Position numbers and translations under genes: made by a program | Notes under the pieces: model-generated | What the model saw: the letters and a program-made list of their open reading frames with translations, nothing else | Database searches by the model: none | What the model was told of the DNA's origin: nothing | Assembly (NCBI GenBank): GCA_037043455.1 | Contig: JAWPHD010000128.1 | Span: 62,001 to 126,000 of the forward strand | Reading direction: 5' to 3' | Length of the DNA: 64,000 bases | DNA from: Cyrtodaria siliqua | Lineage: Eukaryota > Mollusca > Bivalvia > Adapedonta > Hiatellidae | Part shown: in pieces, positions 46,739-58,366 of the stretch | Position numbering within the stretch: position 1 is the stretch's first letter | Layout: each line of letters opens with the position of its first letter

Positions 46739-47959
46739 TTGAGCAAATGCAGAAAGCTTTTCTTCCATTTTATGATTTACCAAAGGAAAAAAACAAGCAT
46801 TTAATTACATGTACAGGAGTTTAAATAATGTCAGTCTATATAGCTAGAACAGCTTGAGCATTAACAACTATATGAAGCTGGTAAAGGATTTAAAATAGTA
46901 GTAGGTTAAAGGTTTGCAAACCATAATGAGTTGAGTTGAAAGTTGGTAATTCACAATAATCAAACCACTTAAAAAAGTAAGTCAAAACATTCACAAGGGT
47001 TGTAAATCATGTTCTAACTCATTCACAAAAGCCAAGTATTTTCTAATTACTGAGGTACTGACGGACATCTTGAGGATTTTACAAGAAACTATTCTGGAAA
47101 TGTCTAATCAAGCATCTTGATGACAGAGTTTGATGGATGGGCTCTCTGCTTGCCTATGTAAAATGCTTCAACACTCTCAGGCAATGATAGTGCAACCAGT
47201 CTATCACCTGTCAGGGGAGACTACTCTAATTTAGATAAAGTTTGAAAAATCTTTCAGTAACTGGTTAATGAGTAAAGTTTTGATTGAGACCTAAATTGAA
47301 AATCAGTCACCACTTTATCTCGAAGATAAGGACATGGGAAAATAATTGAAATAACACATTCTGTTGTTATGACGCATTATACAGTGTTCACTGTTGACTC
47401 TTCATTCTGAAGGACAAGACATTTGGTTTGTTAGGCTGTAAATCCACATACTTGCTTGCGGCACAGACATATTAATAAACAGATAGGAAACTTCCTATCT
47501 TAACCAATGAAGTAACCAAAATATCATGTGGCACCTTAACTTTTCCTTCAATCTCTCTCAATTATTCACTGATTTTGATGAGAAGACATTCAAACAATTC
47601 ATAGTGAATAGCAAAATGGTATTATAATAATTTATGTTTATTTTGAAAGTAAGAAATTGTATAAAAAATATGTTTAAAGTTAAAAATGTCATCAATTTTC
47701 GCTTTTCTCTTAAAAATCAAGGTTTTGACATAGTCAAAGTTTCCGTCAAACTCCTTTTTTGCTCTAAATGTAAGAGAAAGAAAAATACTATCATTGGAAA
47801 GAAAATTAAATTTGTGATGGTATTTGGCATGAATGAAACTTGTATCTATAAAATTCTTCATAATATGTGTGTTTAAAGTTGGGAAATAATTTGTGAAATT
47901 TTTGCACTGTGCCACCTGAAATTTAGATAATTTTCGTAGTGTCCAATCTATTTGTTATT
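46739..47959. other. No gene seen
   Basis: AT-rich; the two antiparallel frames at 47622-47915 show no domain. Confidence 0.35.
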
Positions 47960-48272
47960 TAGGTCTGTGCTTGAGGTCTAGCGCTTTTGTCATGCACATT
48001 TTGTAAAGTCTTCTTTTCGTCCTGCAGATCTGTCAAGTCTTCCTTTTGCCCTTTAATATTTGTTGGCAAATTTGTTAAGCCTCCATTTTTTCAAATCAGT
48101 CAAGTCTGCAATTGTCATGCAACTTGTCAAGTCTTTTCTTTCCAAATGCTAAGCTGTCATTTATTGTCATCTATATATATATCAAGTTTTTCAAGTTATG
48201 CATATCTGTGTCAAATTTTCCATTGTCATGCAAGACTGTGAAGTCTTTCTGTCATATTATTTCAAGTCTCAT
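47960..48272. repeat. Degenerate repeat built on CAAGTCTT / GTCATGCA
   Basis: Ten or so irregularly spaced copies of TSTCAAGTCTT- and TTGTCATGCAA-like words, with spacing of roughly 30-45 bp. Too diverged to define a unit. Confidence 0.55.
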
Positions 48273-49756
48273 GTTTTCATTGCTTTCTTGAATTATTTAA
48301 AAAGGCAAAGAAAGCTTAAATAGATTGATAACCAAATGTTCAGAATTATGTCCATGCATAAAACAGCTAGGGATCATTTTAAATGATTTATGTAAAATGG
48401 CATGACACTTTTGTTCTTCGGCTGACCTCTGTTTGAAGCTCCTTTTTTTATAATAAAACTACAGAATTTGTGACTTGGTAGCTCTGTTTAATCATCTACA
48501 ATCCATGAAGAACTTCAGTGACCATCCAATCACATCCAATTATGGAGACTCCAGTTTCCAGGCTGGAGACCTTCCAGCATCCACAAGTACCTGTCTGTTG
48601 GTATAGCAAGTTGATACATAGCATTGTATAAACAGACAGATTATCAATCCTTAATTAATAGGTACTGTTGCCAGTGTGTTTATCTTGGTGTTTACTGAAT
48701 AAACAAACGTCTAATTGTATTGTCTTATGATATTATCTTTAGCAATAGGTCGGCCCTGCCTTGCTTCTTGGCGCCATCTTCTCAAATGTTGCAGGACTAC
48801 AGTACTATCAAATTGTGTTTTGTTAGTGTTGCTTTTACTAAAGGTACATAAAAGTGTCATGGGTTTCTAGTGTCTAAGATTGTTTCTTTTAGGAGTATTG
48901 TGTTTCTGTAAGTTTTGGCATTGCTTACTCAGCTCGCAGCCATTCACATAAATGTCAGAAAGAGGGCATAGCACTATACTTACCATAGTATTCTATTCTT
49001 TCACCCCTTGGCTAAAAAATCAAAACCAGAGCTCAGTATATCAAATATTGTGTATCCTATCCTGTGGAATGTAGTTATTGACCGAAGTATTTACAGATCA
49101 TCCTAGAGCCCTAGGAATAATGGCAGAAGTATTTCTCCACAAGCAGAAGTGTTTCCATGTCCATCTGGCAGTGTTCTATTGGTATTGATCAATATTGGTG
49201 TGCTTCTTTGATACTTTATTGTACTCCATGTGTTCTGCCATGTTCTGTTCTTCTCATGATTCAGAATGTCAAAAGAGAAAATGTTGCATGGAATGCATAG
49301 CATTCCCTGGTGTTCGATTTGATTGTTTGTTTTGCTGTTGTTACATGTTACGAATAAAGTGGATAACAAAGCCTGTTGTATACTTGTATTTCCTAAAATG
49401 GTTCCAAGCTGAAAGGGTGTTTTTATTTCAACCTGGTTCCCTCTTTATGAGATCACCTGTTTATATACAGACCTTATAATTTGTTATTCAGTCTGTGAAC
49501 AAAACGTGCTGAAAAATGCATAACTATGCCTTCATTATCATTTTCGCTAGCAGCTAATAAGGGAATTGGAGAGGTCAACGCGAAACTATTGTATCTAGTT
49601 CTTTATTTGTATACAGTTACAATAATTTCATGCTCCCCACTCGAATAAAGGAATTGTCTTTTCCATTTATCACACACTGCACATAGTTTTTTTGTGTTTT
49701 TTTGACATTCATGTGTTTTGTGGAATGTCCAAATTTAACTGGTATGTTTTTTACAG
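48273..49756. other. No gene seen
   Basis: Nothing recognised apart from short antiparallel frames near 49103-49479 with no domain. Confidence 0.35.
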
Positions 49757-50096
49757 TTGATGTATGGCACAATTAGGGCGGGGAAAAATCATATCCTACC
49801 TGAATATTCATACAAATTTACACAAATTGTCACCGTGAACATTAGTGCTTATGAGGTCGTAAATTTTAGACAGTGTCTCTGTAAAAACACGTTTATTTGC
49901 ATTAATATCGCATACACGGTGACACTATCGGTATTCCATATAGAGAAAAACAGAAAGACAGAATTACAGCAAGTTTTAAGCGTGACAAAAGGCTTTTACT
50001 ATAGCGAAAGCTTTTGGTTACAAATAACAAAATATCAATTTGTAGAGAAAATAAGGGAAACTGAGAAAGAATTTGTATTCCCTGGAGTATTAATGG
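49757..50096 (+). other. Weak candidate exon, unknown protein
   Basis: A 340-bp interval stays open in one frame between a good acceptor (GTATGTTTTTTACAG) and a plausible donor (ATGG|GTAAATG). In AT-rich DNA such a long open stretch that is not a simple repeat is uncommon in this window. The peptide (for example ending EKEFVFPGVLMG) has no domain I recognise and third positions show no clear bias. Chance is the default explanation. It would not fit a DDR ectodomain as I know it. Confidence 0.2.
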
Positions 50097-50229
50097 GTAA
50101 ATGATCGAGTTTTGTGGAGTCAGCGTGTGATGTATTTGTGTAATTGTAAAGATTATAGTCCCTCGGCAACATTATCAAGTGAGAATCCACAAGGTGGAAA
50201 CTACTGGAGTCTGCATTTTTAGATTTTTT

Positions 50230-50560
50230 TTGTAGTCAGCATTTTAATTGTTATAACCCCGTTTTCACAAAGTGAAAAGTATATAGGAATCACATTGTCT
50301 GTAACGTCGTGCCCTGTCGCGTTACACGTTGTCCATCACGTCGCATCCTGTCGTGTAACACATTTTTATTACTTGCATTCCTCAAACAGTTTTGAATGAG
50401 TTTTTCCCAAACTTCATATACACACAACAACTGATGACCTTATGTCCCTCTACATCACCCATTGTTGATTGCCTAATTTATTACAGAATTATGGCCCTTT
50501 GTTTGACTTAGAATTTAAGCAGAGTTATTCATCACCTTCAGTGATAGTTCTTGTTATTAA
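50230..50560. mobile_element. Possible transposon fragment
   Basis: TAACCCCGTTTTCACAAAGT, GTATATAGGAATCACATTGT, a TGTAACGTCGTGCCC / TCACGTCGCATCC duplication and AGAATTATGGCCCTTTG occur in order. The layout resembles common molluscan DNA-transposon termini, from general knowledge only. No second copy in the window. Confidence 0.35.
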
Positions 50561-50720
50561 AGTAAACAATTGGATCAACTGATTAATGAACTTTTTTCTG
50601 TTCTGTTATTTGTTCATGTTTATGGATTATGTTAAGGTTATGCTTTTAGTATGCAATGAATGACTTCCCTTTAAAACCATAATGTTTAATATTACTTTTT
50701 TATCATAAGTCATATTTAAA

Positions 50721-50880
50721 CACCGCTCTGGTTCGAATCCCACTGGAAGTTCGACTTATAAGTGAGGAAGTTTCAATTCTTACGGATAGCGGGAGGTGTA
50801 CAGTACTGGTTCTACCCAGGAAAAGCCTCCACCCAAAAAAAATTGACTGTCAAACAAACAAATAAAAATAAAATAAAAAA
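50721..50880 (+). mobile_element. SINE B, 5-prime truncated
   Basis: Begins at the B box (GGTTCGAATCCCACTGG) and continues with AGTGAGGAAGTTTCAATTCT, GTACTGGTTCTACCCAGGAA and an A-rich tail. It has lost TGCCTCCACC...GTAAAACACC almost completely. Confidence 0.8.
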
Positions 50881-52002
50881 GTTAAAACTTTTTTTTCAAA
50901 CAACTGATGCCAGTATTTATCTTAAATTACTTCCCTTTATAGCTTATACCAGTATTTGAAAAGTCTAAATTTATGATAATTTGTTGAGTTAGGGTGCCGG
51001 AGTTACTTCCCTTCCATTATATATATTTAATGGTGATCTCCCTTAAATTTTTAAAAATAAAAGTTGTTATCTCACTTTAATTAGTGATTAATGACTCAAA
51101 TGTGAAATATCTGCATTTGTTGTGGAATTTATTTGCATTTATCCTTGAAACTGTCACAGATGTTATCTCCTTTTAATTTACTTTTAATGAATTATTAAAA
51201 TGTGATTATTTTGTTTGGGTTAAGAAAAAAAGCCTGGTGTTGCCACTGCACGCTACTGGCTGTGACCTGTGGCGATTATATCTGCAAAAGAATCAGTTTG
51301 CAGTGTTTATTTCACAGGTTTTATTTCCCTGCCAATGAAAACAAACCCTGGGTGCAGAAATTCCAATTCCGAGATAGGGGAAATATCAGGAGTCTGCAGA
51401 GAAAATAAATAGTTTTACCATGTTTATACAAACGATAACAGTTATAGAATGTGTCGATCATGTGTCTAATTGTGCTCTGTAGTAAAAGAAGTTTTGTTTC
51501 AAGAAAAGATAAATAAATTAAATTCTGTCAGAGATACGGTTATCATATGTTTACATGTTAAATGTACACCTTCAGTTGCAGAAGATCTGTAGATTGCTTG
51601 GAAGAGGAAGTTCTGCAACAAGGTGATGAGGGGAGTGCAGATGCACTTGCAACAAAACCAGATACTAATTTAAAAAGTTCTCTGTTGTGATGAAGGAAAT
51701 GATGCTGCAAGTGCAACAAAAGCAGATAAATATTTAAAAAATTCTGGTAATTGTGCGATAGAGAATATAAGATAACATCTTGCACATAGAGTGGGGGAGA
51801 TTATTTCTCTGATGCTAGTGGAAGGAATGTGGTAATGCAGAGATAATGGGTGATAATTAAGGTTGCATGTTTATTTTTCACACTTGGAGCCTGAGAGTTA
51901 ATTTATCATGTGCCCTTCATCTCGGATAACTGGAGACATATTAATAAATGGAATAAAGTCTGTTTTCTGTACCCATTCAACTCCGCATGAAAAATATTCG
52001 GC
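50881..52002. other. No gene seen
   Basis: A loose two-copy repeat (TGCAACAAAASCAGATAMWW...TTTAAAAARTTCT) lies at 51648-51745. Nothing else recognised. Confidence 0.4.
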
Positions 52003-52062
52003 TTGTTGTTTAATGGCTCCTCAAGGTTATTTTGAGCTGTCTCAAAGAGAAAGAGGATAGTA
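52003..52062 (-). mobile_element. SINE A 3-prime fragment, diverged
   Basis: TTGTTTAATGGCTCCTCAAG, GGTTATTTTGAGCTGTCTCA and AAGAGAAAGAGGATA align with the minus-strand SINE A 3-prime end. Short and old. Confidence 0.5.
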
Positions 52063-52716
52063 AGAGTCTGAGACTGTCCTTATGTTTGTTCGTGTTTATA
52101 ATGAAGTAATATCAGATGGTGTTGTGTGTGATTTCCTGGTGATTTAGTTTATCCCATGGCGACAAAGAGTAGAAGTGTAGTAGATTTCTCAAGGTTGAGA
52201 ATTCATTCTTTTAGGTGTACCAGAAGTAAAACAAATCCCATTGAGTACCGTACAATATTTTCCAAGCTTTCTAGTTAGCCATTTTTCAAAATGAAATTCA
52301 AACTATGATTCACTTACATATTCTTAGTCATGAGACCTGCTCTCTAGAAAACCGCAGAGAATAGTAGGGGTCATGTGACATATAAGAAAATAAAATTCTC
52401 ATCTTTGTTGACACCGTGAACAAACTGCATTCATTCGGCACCTCTTAAATTTGTTCTGCTTTCACTTTGTTGATAAATAAAATCATCATACAACCATGCA
52501 AATGATTCTTAATTAGCTCCCACAAACAAGCCAATAAAGTCATTTTAGTCAGAAAAACAGACCTTAAATACTCAAAAATGCCTTTTATCACAAAAAAAGT
52601 TAGGGATTATATATTTTCTTTCAACTACACCAGTCATCATGAATATACCACAGTGATTTACTTCTTGTATGCCTGTAAGGAGATAACATCCTCCCCATCA
52701 GAGTATATGGAGCATT
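52063..52716. other. No gene seen
   Basis: Nothing recognised. Confidence 0.35.
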
Positions 52717-53172
52717 TCTGTGGCAGGGATAGTAAAGGCATTGCATTTGAAACCTTCTCGCCTCTCACAAACTTTCTCACCTCTCACAAACCTTATCACC
52801 TCTCACAAACCTTATCACCTCTCACAAACCTTCTCACCTCTCACAAACCTTCTCACCTCTCACAAACCTTCTCACCTCTCACAAACTTTCTCACCTCTTA
52901 CAAACCTTCTCACCTTGCAAACCTTCTCACCTCTCACAAACTTTCTCACCTCTCACAAACTTTCTCACCTCTCACAAACCTTATCACCTCTCACAAACCT
53001 TCTCGCCTCTCACCACTGCAGGTTTGAATCCCATTGGGAGCTTGTCTTGTAAGTGAGAAAGTGTTGATATGTATGGATGGCGGAGGTACTGGTTCTACCC
53101 AGGAAAAAGCGGGTTGTCTCGGCCATCGTCATATTATTAGCATATTATGTAAAATACCATTCAACCAACCAA
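52717..53172 (+). mobile_element. SINE B split by an internal minisatellite
   Basis: The head start CTGTGGCAGGGATAGTAAAG + GCATTGCATTTGAAACC aligns with the A-box region of SINE B. The B box (GGTTTGAATCCC) and body (CTTGTAAGTGAGAAAGTG, GGTACTGGTTCTACCCAGGA) lie about 265 bp further on, and the element ends GTAAAATACCATTCAACCAA + CCAACC. The separating DNA is a 19-bp tandem array made from the element's own head. Confidence 0.88.
52750..53013 (+). repeat. 19-bp minisatellite, 14 units, derived from the SINE B head
   Basis: Units AAACCTTCTCACCTCTCAC, thirteen of 19 bp and one of 17 bp (52902-52918). The SINE B reference at 31396-31624 has GTAAACCTTCACCTCTCACC at this point, so the unit is that segment. 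The first and last units are identical to each other (CTCG instead of CTCA), as expected if copies were added between them. The 149- and 110-codon frames are artefacts. Confidence 0.95.
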
Positions 53173-53827
53173 CCATTTGCATGTGTGCACAGTCCCTCTA
53201 GTAGAATTACAAAGCAATACCGATTTGATATGATGCTATTTGATGCATATCTTTGCGGATCATTCTCGTTTGTTAAGCTCCCATATTTCCCATCAGTCAC
53301 TGGGGAAAAAAACATTATTAATCTGTGTATTGCATTAATGGGTGAGCTTTATTATTTGAAAAAACAGTTTTAAATTCATTATTCATTATATAGTGCTGTT
53401 TTACTGTCTACATTTCAATGTTGATGGACCAGAGATTAAAGGGGAATGCAGGAGTGAATTAAAAAAGTAAATAAAACATGGTAATGAACTGTCAGATGTG
53501 CATGTCAGAACTCTCAGATTGCATCTGTACAAATTTGCATTTCTCACAAAAAATGTTAATTTTGTTGAAACAAAATGTTTGCATATTTGATTGTGTGGTT
53601 CTGTGTTTGCTAGCAGGGGTAAAGCTTAATAGAGGTTATTGAGAATGTGTCAGTTTATTGTTTGAGCTTTTAATTATTAAGATTTTAGGTTACTGTTCTG
53701 TCTGTCTGTCATGCCAGTATCAATTTTGTTTCCTAGGCATTTGATTAGATTGATACATTTTGTAAGGAATACCAGTTGTGAAGATACCCAGAATTTATTC
53801 GAGATCATTTGTTTTATTGTTTTAACG
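53173..53827. other. No gene seen
   Basis: Nothing recognised. Confidence 0.35.
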
Positions 53828-54358
53828 GGCTGGCCCAGTGGATGGCACTGTGGATTTGAAACTGAAGGACATGTGTTCAAGCTTCACCGTACCACTAAGT
53901 TTCATCGGTGGGTTCTTGGGCAAATACTCTTTATTCCCTTCCTTTAGATGGGACCTTAAACCCCAGCGTTCGGTAGAGTCCACCGTCACTATGTATACAC
54001 TGTAGCCAATTATGCCCCCTTTACACAGAAGGAGATCACTGACCAATCACTGATCTTATTTTTACAGGTACAGCTATTAATAGATGCACCAAATTCAAAA
54101 TTTGACAGTTAGGAATTTGACATTAGGAATTTGACAGTTAGGAATAAAAGTTTTGTTCTAGAAAGTATGGAAAATAAATACCTTATATAATTATTTTGAT
54201 ATATCTGTATAGAGTAATGTTTAGTGTATTTACATGCCAAATTTTATGGTTTAGAAATGCTTTATTATTTAGAAATTTGTGATTAAACCTCTCTGAGCAG
54301 CGTAATTCATAAAATGATCAGAAAAGTTACTCTGGGGCCATTTTGTTTTTTTTATACT
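53828..54358 (+). mobile_element. Interspersed element family K, with tRNA-like head
   Basis: Starts with A-box-like TGGCCCAGTGG and B-box-like GTTCAAGCTTC, then GTGGGTTCTTGGGCAAATAC, GACCTTAAACCCCAGCGTTC + GGTAGAGTC. It continues to TGATCAGAAAAGTTACTCTG and GCCATTTTGTTTTTTTATAC. From about 53945 it matches 63562-63955 in inverse orientation. At more than 500 bp it is long for a SINE and may be a SINE joined to another repeat. A CACTGACCAATCACTGATC box lies inside. Confidence 0.7.
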
Positions 54359-54404
54359 GAACCCTGGCCTTTAAACCAGGTGGACCGGAAGATAAACATT
54401 GGGC

Positions 54405-54560
54405 GAGTTAATCTATAACCATAGGACTCTATTCTTTAGTAAGAGCAGGGCAAAGTTCTCGGATCCTATGTATCCTTACCATCTCTCTGGGGTGGCTCTA
54501 AATAACATTTACTGTTTCGATAAGTGGTTATACAACATTACATTCTATTGTTTTGACCGA
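54405..54560 (+). mobile_element. SINE A, 5-prime truncated
   Basis: AACCATAGGACTCTATTC, GAGCAGGGCAAAGTTC, CATCTCTCTGGGGTGGCTCT + AAATAACA and ACAACATTACATTC follow the family order seen at 7511-7672. Confidence 0.75.
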
Positions 54561-54834
54561 GTACAAGGACAGGGTAACACCTCGATCTCTTCAATAATAA
54601 TTACTGTGTTAATTTTCACAGTTGTATCATCATTTCTATGTTTCCATTTATTATTCAATCTCTTATGAGTGGTTGTTGGTAATAAATAGGCCAGGTTAAT
54701 TAATATTTTATAGACAATGAGCGCAAGCACTAATTATACTCAGTTCACCTGGCAATGCATTGTAGCCCGCGGGTCTGGATTTGTATGACAAATTTGAATT
54801 ATTAATAGAGTTTGTGTGACAAAATTGGATAATT

Positions 54835-55005
54835 AACGGTTCATGAACACTTTATCTTCGTTTTTTCGAGCTGCACCAGAGAGAGGGGAAGGAAACATTG
54901 GAATCCGGGCACCATGAGTGACTTTGATACACAGAATCGACTGGTTTCATTGATATTTCCACCAAACGGATGGAACTATAGGGAATAGAAGTGTCTTATC
55001 CATGC
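54835..55005 (-). mobile_element. SINE A, diverged
   Basis: AACGGTTCATGAACACTTTA, CTGCACCAGAGAGAGGGGAA, ATTGGAATCCGGGCACCATG and AAGTGTCTTATCCATGCACA align with the minus-strand family copy. Confidence 0.7.
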
Positions 55006-55119
55006 ACATGTGGTGCTATGGTGCTAGCTATGTGATTCTCACAGCACAAGCATATATGATGGTGCACAGCCTAAGTCCATAATGGTGCCCTGGAACCAGC
55101 CTATATATATATATATATA

Positions 55120-55470
55120 AAATTTCATAATTTTGATAGAGCATTATCAAAAAAACTGACCAATCAGTGACCAGAAATAAGACATAACCAATACATTCTG
55201 GTAGGTGATAAACTCGGTCTTTATCCTTGACCCAGTTAACTGTTAAAATTAAGGTATCTACAGTGTGATTCTTTTAAAACCCTGGATATTTCATGCACAT
55301 TCATGCAAATTGATTCAATATATGTATCTTTTAAAATCAAAATCTTGAAAATTATCGTCTTTTTACTCTGCCAAAGATTTTTATTTTACTATAGAACCTG
55401 AGGATAAAAACTGAGTAACACAAATTTTATCACCTACTGAAAATAAAATAAAATCTCAACATCTCTGCAA
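55120..55470. mobile_element. Interspersed repeat family L, copy 2
   Basis: CTGACCAATCAGTGACCAGA, GGTAGGTGATAAACTCGGTC + TTTATCC and CTGAGGATAAAAACTGAGTA...TTTTATCACCTACTGAAA. The GGTGATAAA...GGTC block and the TTTATCACC block are inverted partners. Matches 33690-34005. A (TA)n run at 55100-55119 borders it. Confidence 0.65.
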
Positions 55471-56209
55471 TGCAAAATTATGAATTATAGGAAGGCACAG
55501 TTGATGACCTGAGTAAAATTGTGTCCAGACTCTATTGAACAGATTCCTTTAGGATGTCCTATTGGTGGACTATAATCCTTAGAACTACACCCACACAGAC
55601 CTGAGCAGACTGACCTGGAACGAGCATATATCAGATGACACAGTTGATGCCCAGCAATATGACATGATAATGAGACAAGGTTCTCCAACTTATTTATTAC
55701 TTATAATGCCACAGATATTCATCTACATGTGTTTTGAAGAAAAATTCTGTAACTCGGAAATAAAAATGTTGTAAAATTGGAGAACTTAAGTGGTAAGAGT
55801 TGTTGAATTGTTTTTTAGTATGAGCAAAAACTTGAAGAATTAACAAGGTCAGGAATGTACCACATAAACCAGATTATAAGGAAAGTTCAAAGCATTGTTG
55901 CCATAAGGAAAGATAGCTTTTTACGACCTCTCGACACAAGTGGTCTTGAATGTTTGGCATTAAAAGCATGGCTTGTAACAGTAAAACAAGTAGGGCTCTA
56001 CTGCGGACCAGGTTTCTTCCCTTGTAGTAAATTTTTTTTACTGTGTTACACAGTTGTTTGTATGATTGATGTTCTCCTTCATCTCTGTGTTGGTATTGAA
56101 GGGCTTTATAGATTTATGCTTCCCATCAGCTGTTTCCAGAAGTATATGGTGAATGCCGCATATTAGGTTATATTGGGACAGCATCCTCAGTGGGAGATGA
56201 GAAGAAGGA
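55471..56209. other. No gene seen
   Basis: Frames of 67 codons (55485-55688, minus) and 103 codons (55855-56166, plus) have no recognisable domain or splice support. Confidence 0.35.
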
Positions 56210-56292
56210 TTGAAGTTTTTCAATAGACAAACCTCCGCCAGGGATCGAACCCATGCTGGGCAGAGTTTTGTAGCTCTATGCCTTACCCAGTG
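56210..56292 (-). mobile_element. tRNA-derived SINE head split by a hAT-like MITE
   Basis: On the minus strand B box GGTTCGATCCC and the anticodon-side stretch GGCATAGAGCTACAAAACTC are here. The A-box side (TTTGGTAGCTCACTG) continues at 56609-56640 beyond the inserted MITE. A tRNA-like arrangement appears when the insertion is ignored. Confidence 0.7.
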
Positions 56293-56608
56293 CAGGGCTT
56301 TTTTAACCTATTTAACAGGGGCCGAAATTCGGCCTCTTCCCAATTGCAAAAACCTCTATATTTTTCCAATTTTGGGGTAAAAAATTCCCAATTTAATAAA
56401 AAAAAAGTGTTGGGGGTAATTAAGTGACATACTTTATATAGTTTGTATGTATATAGTCTACATTTTAATGAAATTTCCCCTTAAAAAAAACATTTCCCAA
56501 AACAACGAAAATCACGCTACATTTTCCCCAATTTGGACAGTCTCGCGCTTCTTTTTCCCAAATTCAGCAGGCCTAGGCCTTTTCTCAATTTTCTTGAAAA
56601 AAGCCCTG
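56293..56608. mobile_element. hAT-like MITE
   Basis: Ends CAGGGCTTTTTT and AAAAAAGCCCTG are inverted, and CAGGG termini are typical of hAT elements. CCCAATTTGG- and TTCCCAAWTT-type words recur inside. CAGTG flanks both sides (56288-56292 and 56609-56613). Canonical hAT makes 8-bp duplications, so the 5-bp repeat is either an eroded or an atypical TSD. 316 bp, no ORF. Confidence 0.75.
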
Positions 56609-56896
56609 CAGTGAGCTACCAAATTAAGGCCATTTTTTTCGAAAGAATATATAAAATTGATAGTCCAATACATGCAATAAGGGGCATGACGAGTAAAGTT
56701 TTTAACCTACATCTGAGCGACACAAAAACCTGATTCTGACGTCAACCGGTGTTGTTTAAGTTGTTTTGTACCCAATCCACACACTTGAGGGCTACCAATA
56801 TATTCATGCAGCCCCAGCAGCAACCTCGAAGATGGGGCATATTGCTTTGGTTATATCCGTAATGCACACAGCATCTTAGTTTTCAGTTTGAATATT

Positions 56897-57074
56897 TAAC
56901 AAATAATGTATGGTGCTGAGGTCCATATGCAAGTTTATGGACTGGGCAGTCAGACCTAGAATGTTATATGGACCGAAGCGAAGCTAAGGTCCATATAACG
57001 TTCTAGGTCTGACTCACTCACGCGGCCCAGTCCATAAACTTCATATGGACCGAAGTACCATACATTATTTGTTA
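56897..57074. repeat. Long hairpin (foldback)
   Basis: TAACAAATAATGTATGGTGC + ..GGTCCATATG..AAGTTTATGGACTGGGC and AGTCAGACCTAGAAYGTTAT + ATGGACC are each repeated in inverse on the right, down to ACATTATTTGTTA. The arms are about 80 bp around GAAGCGAAGCT. A related ATGGACCGAATGACGTCACA lies downstream at 57212-57231. Confidence 0.92.
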
Positions 57075-57329
57075 TATTATACCAAATCTGACCAACAAAT
57101 TAAATCAATATGTTTTATGAAATATGTTTTATGATTTATTTTGACGTCGTTTTTCTCACACGTCCGTTAATATAGCTATCGGACCGGGCGCCCTATCAAT
57201 ATGCAACTTTATGGACCGAATGACGTCACATTAAACAAAGTGTGGAATATGCAAATGAGGTATAATATACAGGCATATAACTCAGATGATTGCATTTTCA
57301 GCAGTCAGACTGAGTCTCTGTCATTTTTC

Positions 57330-57740
57330 CAGGGATTCACACCACCATGACTATTTTATGTTTATTATTATTAACAAATACCAGTAATTGCCGGCTTTTT
57401 TGTGCGATTACCGGCTTTTCAGTCGAAATTAGTCGAAATTACCGGCTTTTTCAACGAAAAATCCGTAAAATTTATTTAACATCGTTTTTGCGCAAAATTT
57501 AGCTACCATTTATTCTCTTGATGTTTAATATATAACTTTGTCATGTATGCTGTGCTTTTATTATTTGATTAAGAAGACATTGTAATAAATAAAAATAATC
57601 TGTTATACCTTCAATAGTATTTTGTCTTCTTTGTCGGCTGCGTACCAATATGTACGCTTTTGAAATTGTCGCTCCGCGCGCTCAATTTCAGCATTTTCAA
57701 AAATCTCAGGCTTTTTCATAATTTTATTATGGCAGCCCTG
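57330..57740. mobile_element. Possible hAT-like MITE
   Basis: Left CAGGGATTCACACCACCAT and right ATTATGGCAGCCCTG form weak inverted ends with the CAGGG signature. The interior has repeated ATTACCGGCTTTTT and GTCGAAATTA words. No 8-bp TSD is visible, so this is tentative. Confidence 0.35.
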
Positions 57741-58366
57741 TGCTTATTTCTGAAATATTGTGACAGATGTTTTCTGGTGTGCCAGTTGCATCCACTACAG
57801 CCATATTATCAGGATACTGCATGGGGGCAAGGAGTTTATATGATTCACAAATCCTGTTTTTATAACACATTTATATTCCAGAACAAACAATGAAAGATGT
57901 TTCTAATGATCACACAGACTCATTTGTAATGAAAAATAATCTATGGCAGTGTTTATATCCATTAAAACGGACTCATAAATCTATTTTTTATGTGTTTTTA
58001 TGAGGTCATTTACCATATGCTTTTGTGACTGGCAAACAGAATTAGTATTTCTCGTATTATATCATTAACTAATGGTCTGAAGATTATAATCCACAGGGGA
58101 AATAATCAATTTGAACCAGATTTGAACGACTGATTTCTGTGTCTGCGAAATTTGACTTTTATTTGATTTTGTGTAGATATTTATGTGGAGATGGCTGCAT
58201 GCATAATAAAGAATAACGTGTAATTAATAATACTGATTAAAATCGTAATTATAAATCCATGAATTATAAAAGACGATCCAGACATCGTCGGTCATCTTTA
58301 GAGCCTTCAAAACAGGGTTGCCATTATGTCTTGGTTTCACCTTTTTGATTTACCGTCTTAAATATA
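57741..58366. other. No gene seen
   Basis: Nothing recognised. Confidence 0.35.

Noticed and set aside
52578..53052. Repeat proteins of 149 and 110 codons
   Set aside because: Translation of the 19-bp minisatellite in a SINE; frame changes every unit and there is no independent support.
55083..55100. Next DDR exon suggested by a TGGTGCCC word
   Set aside because: The surrounding frame does not give Gly-Ala-Trp-Cys-Pro and lacks flanking discoidin residues and splice sites.
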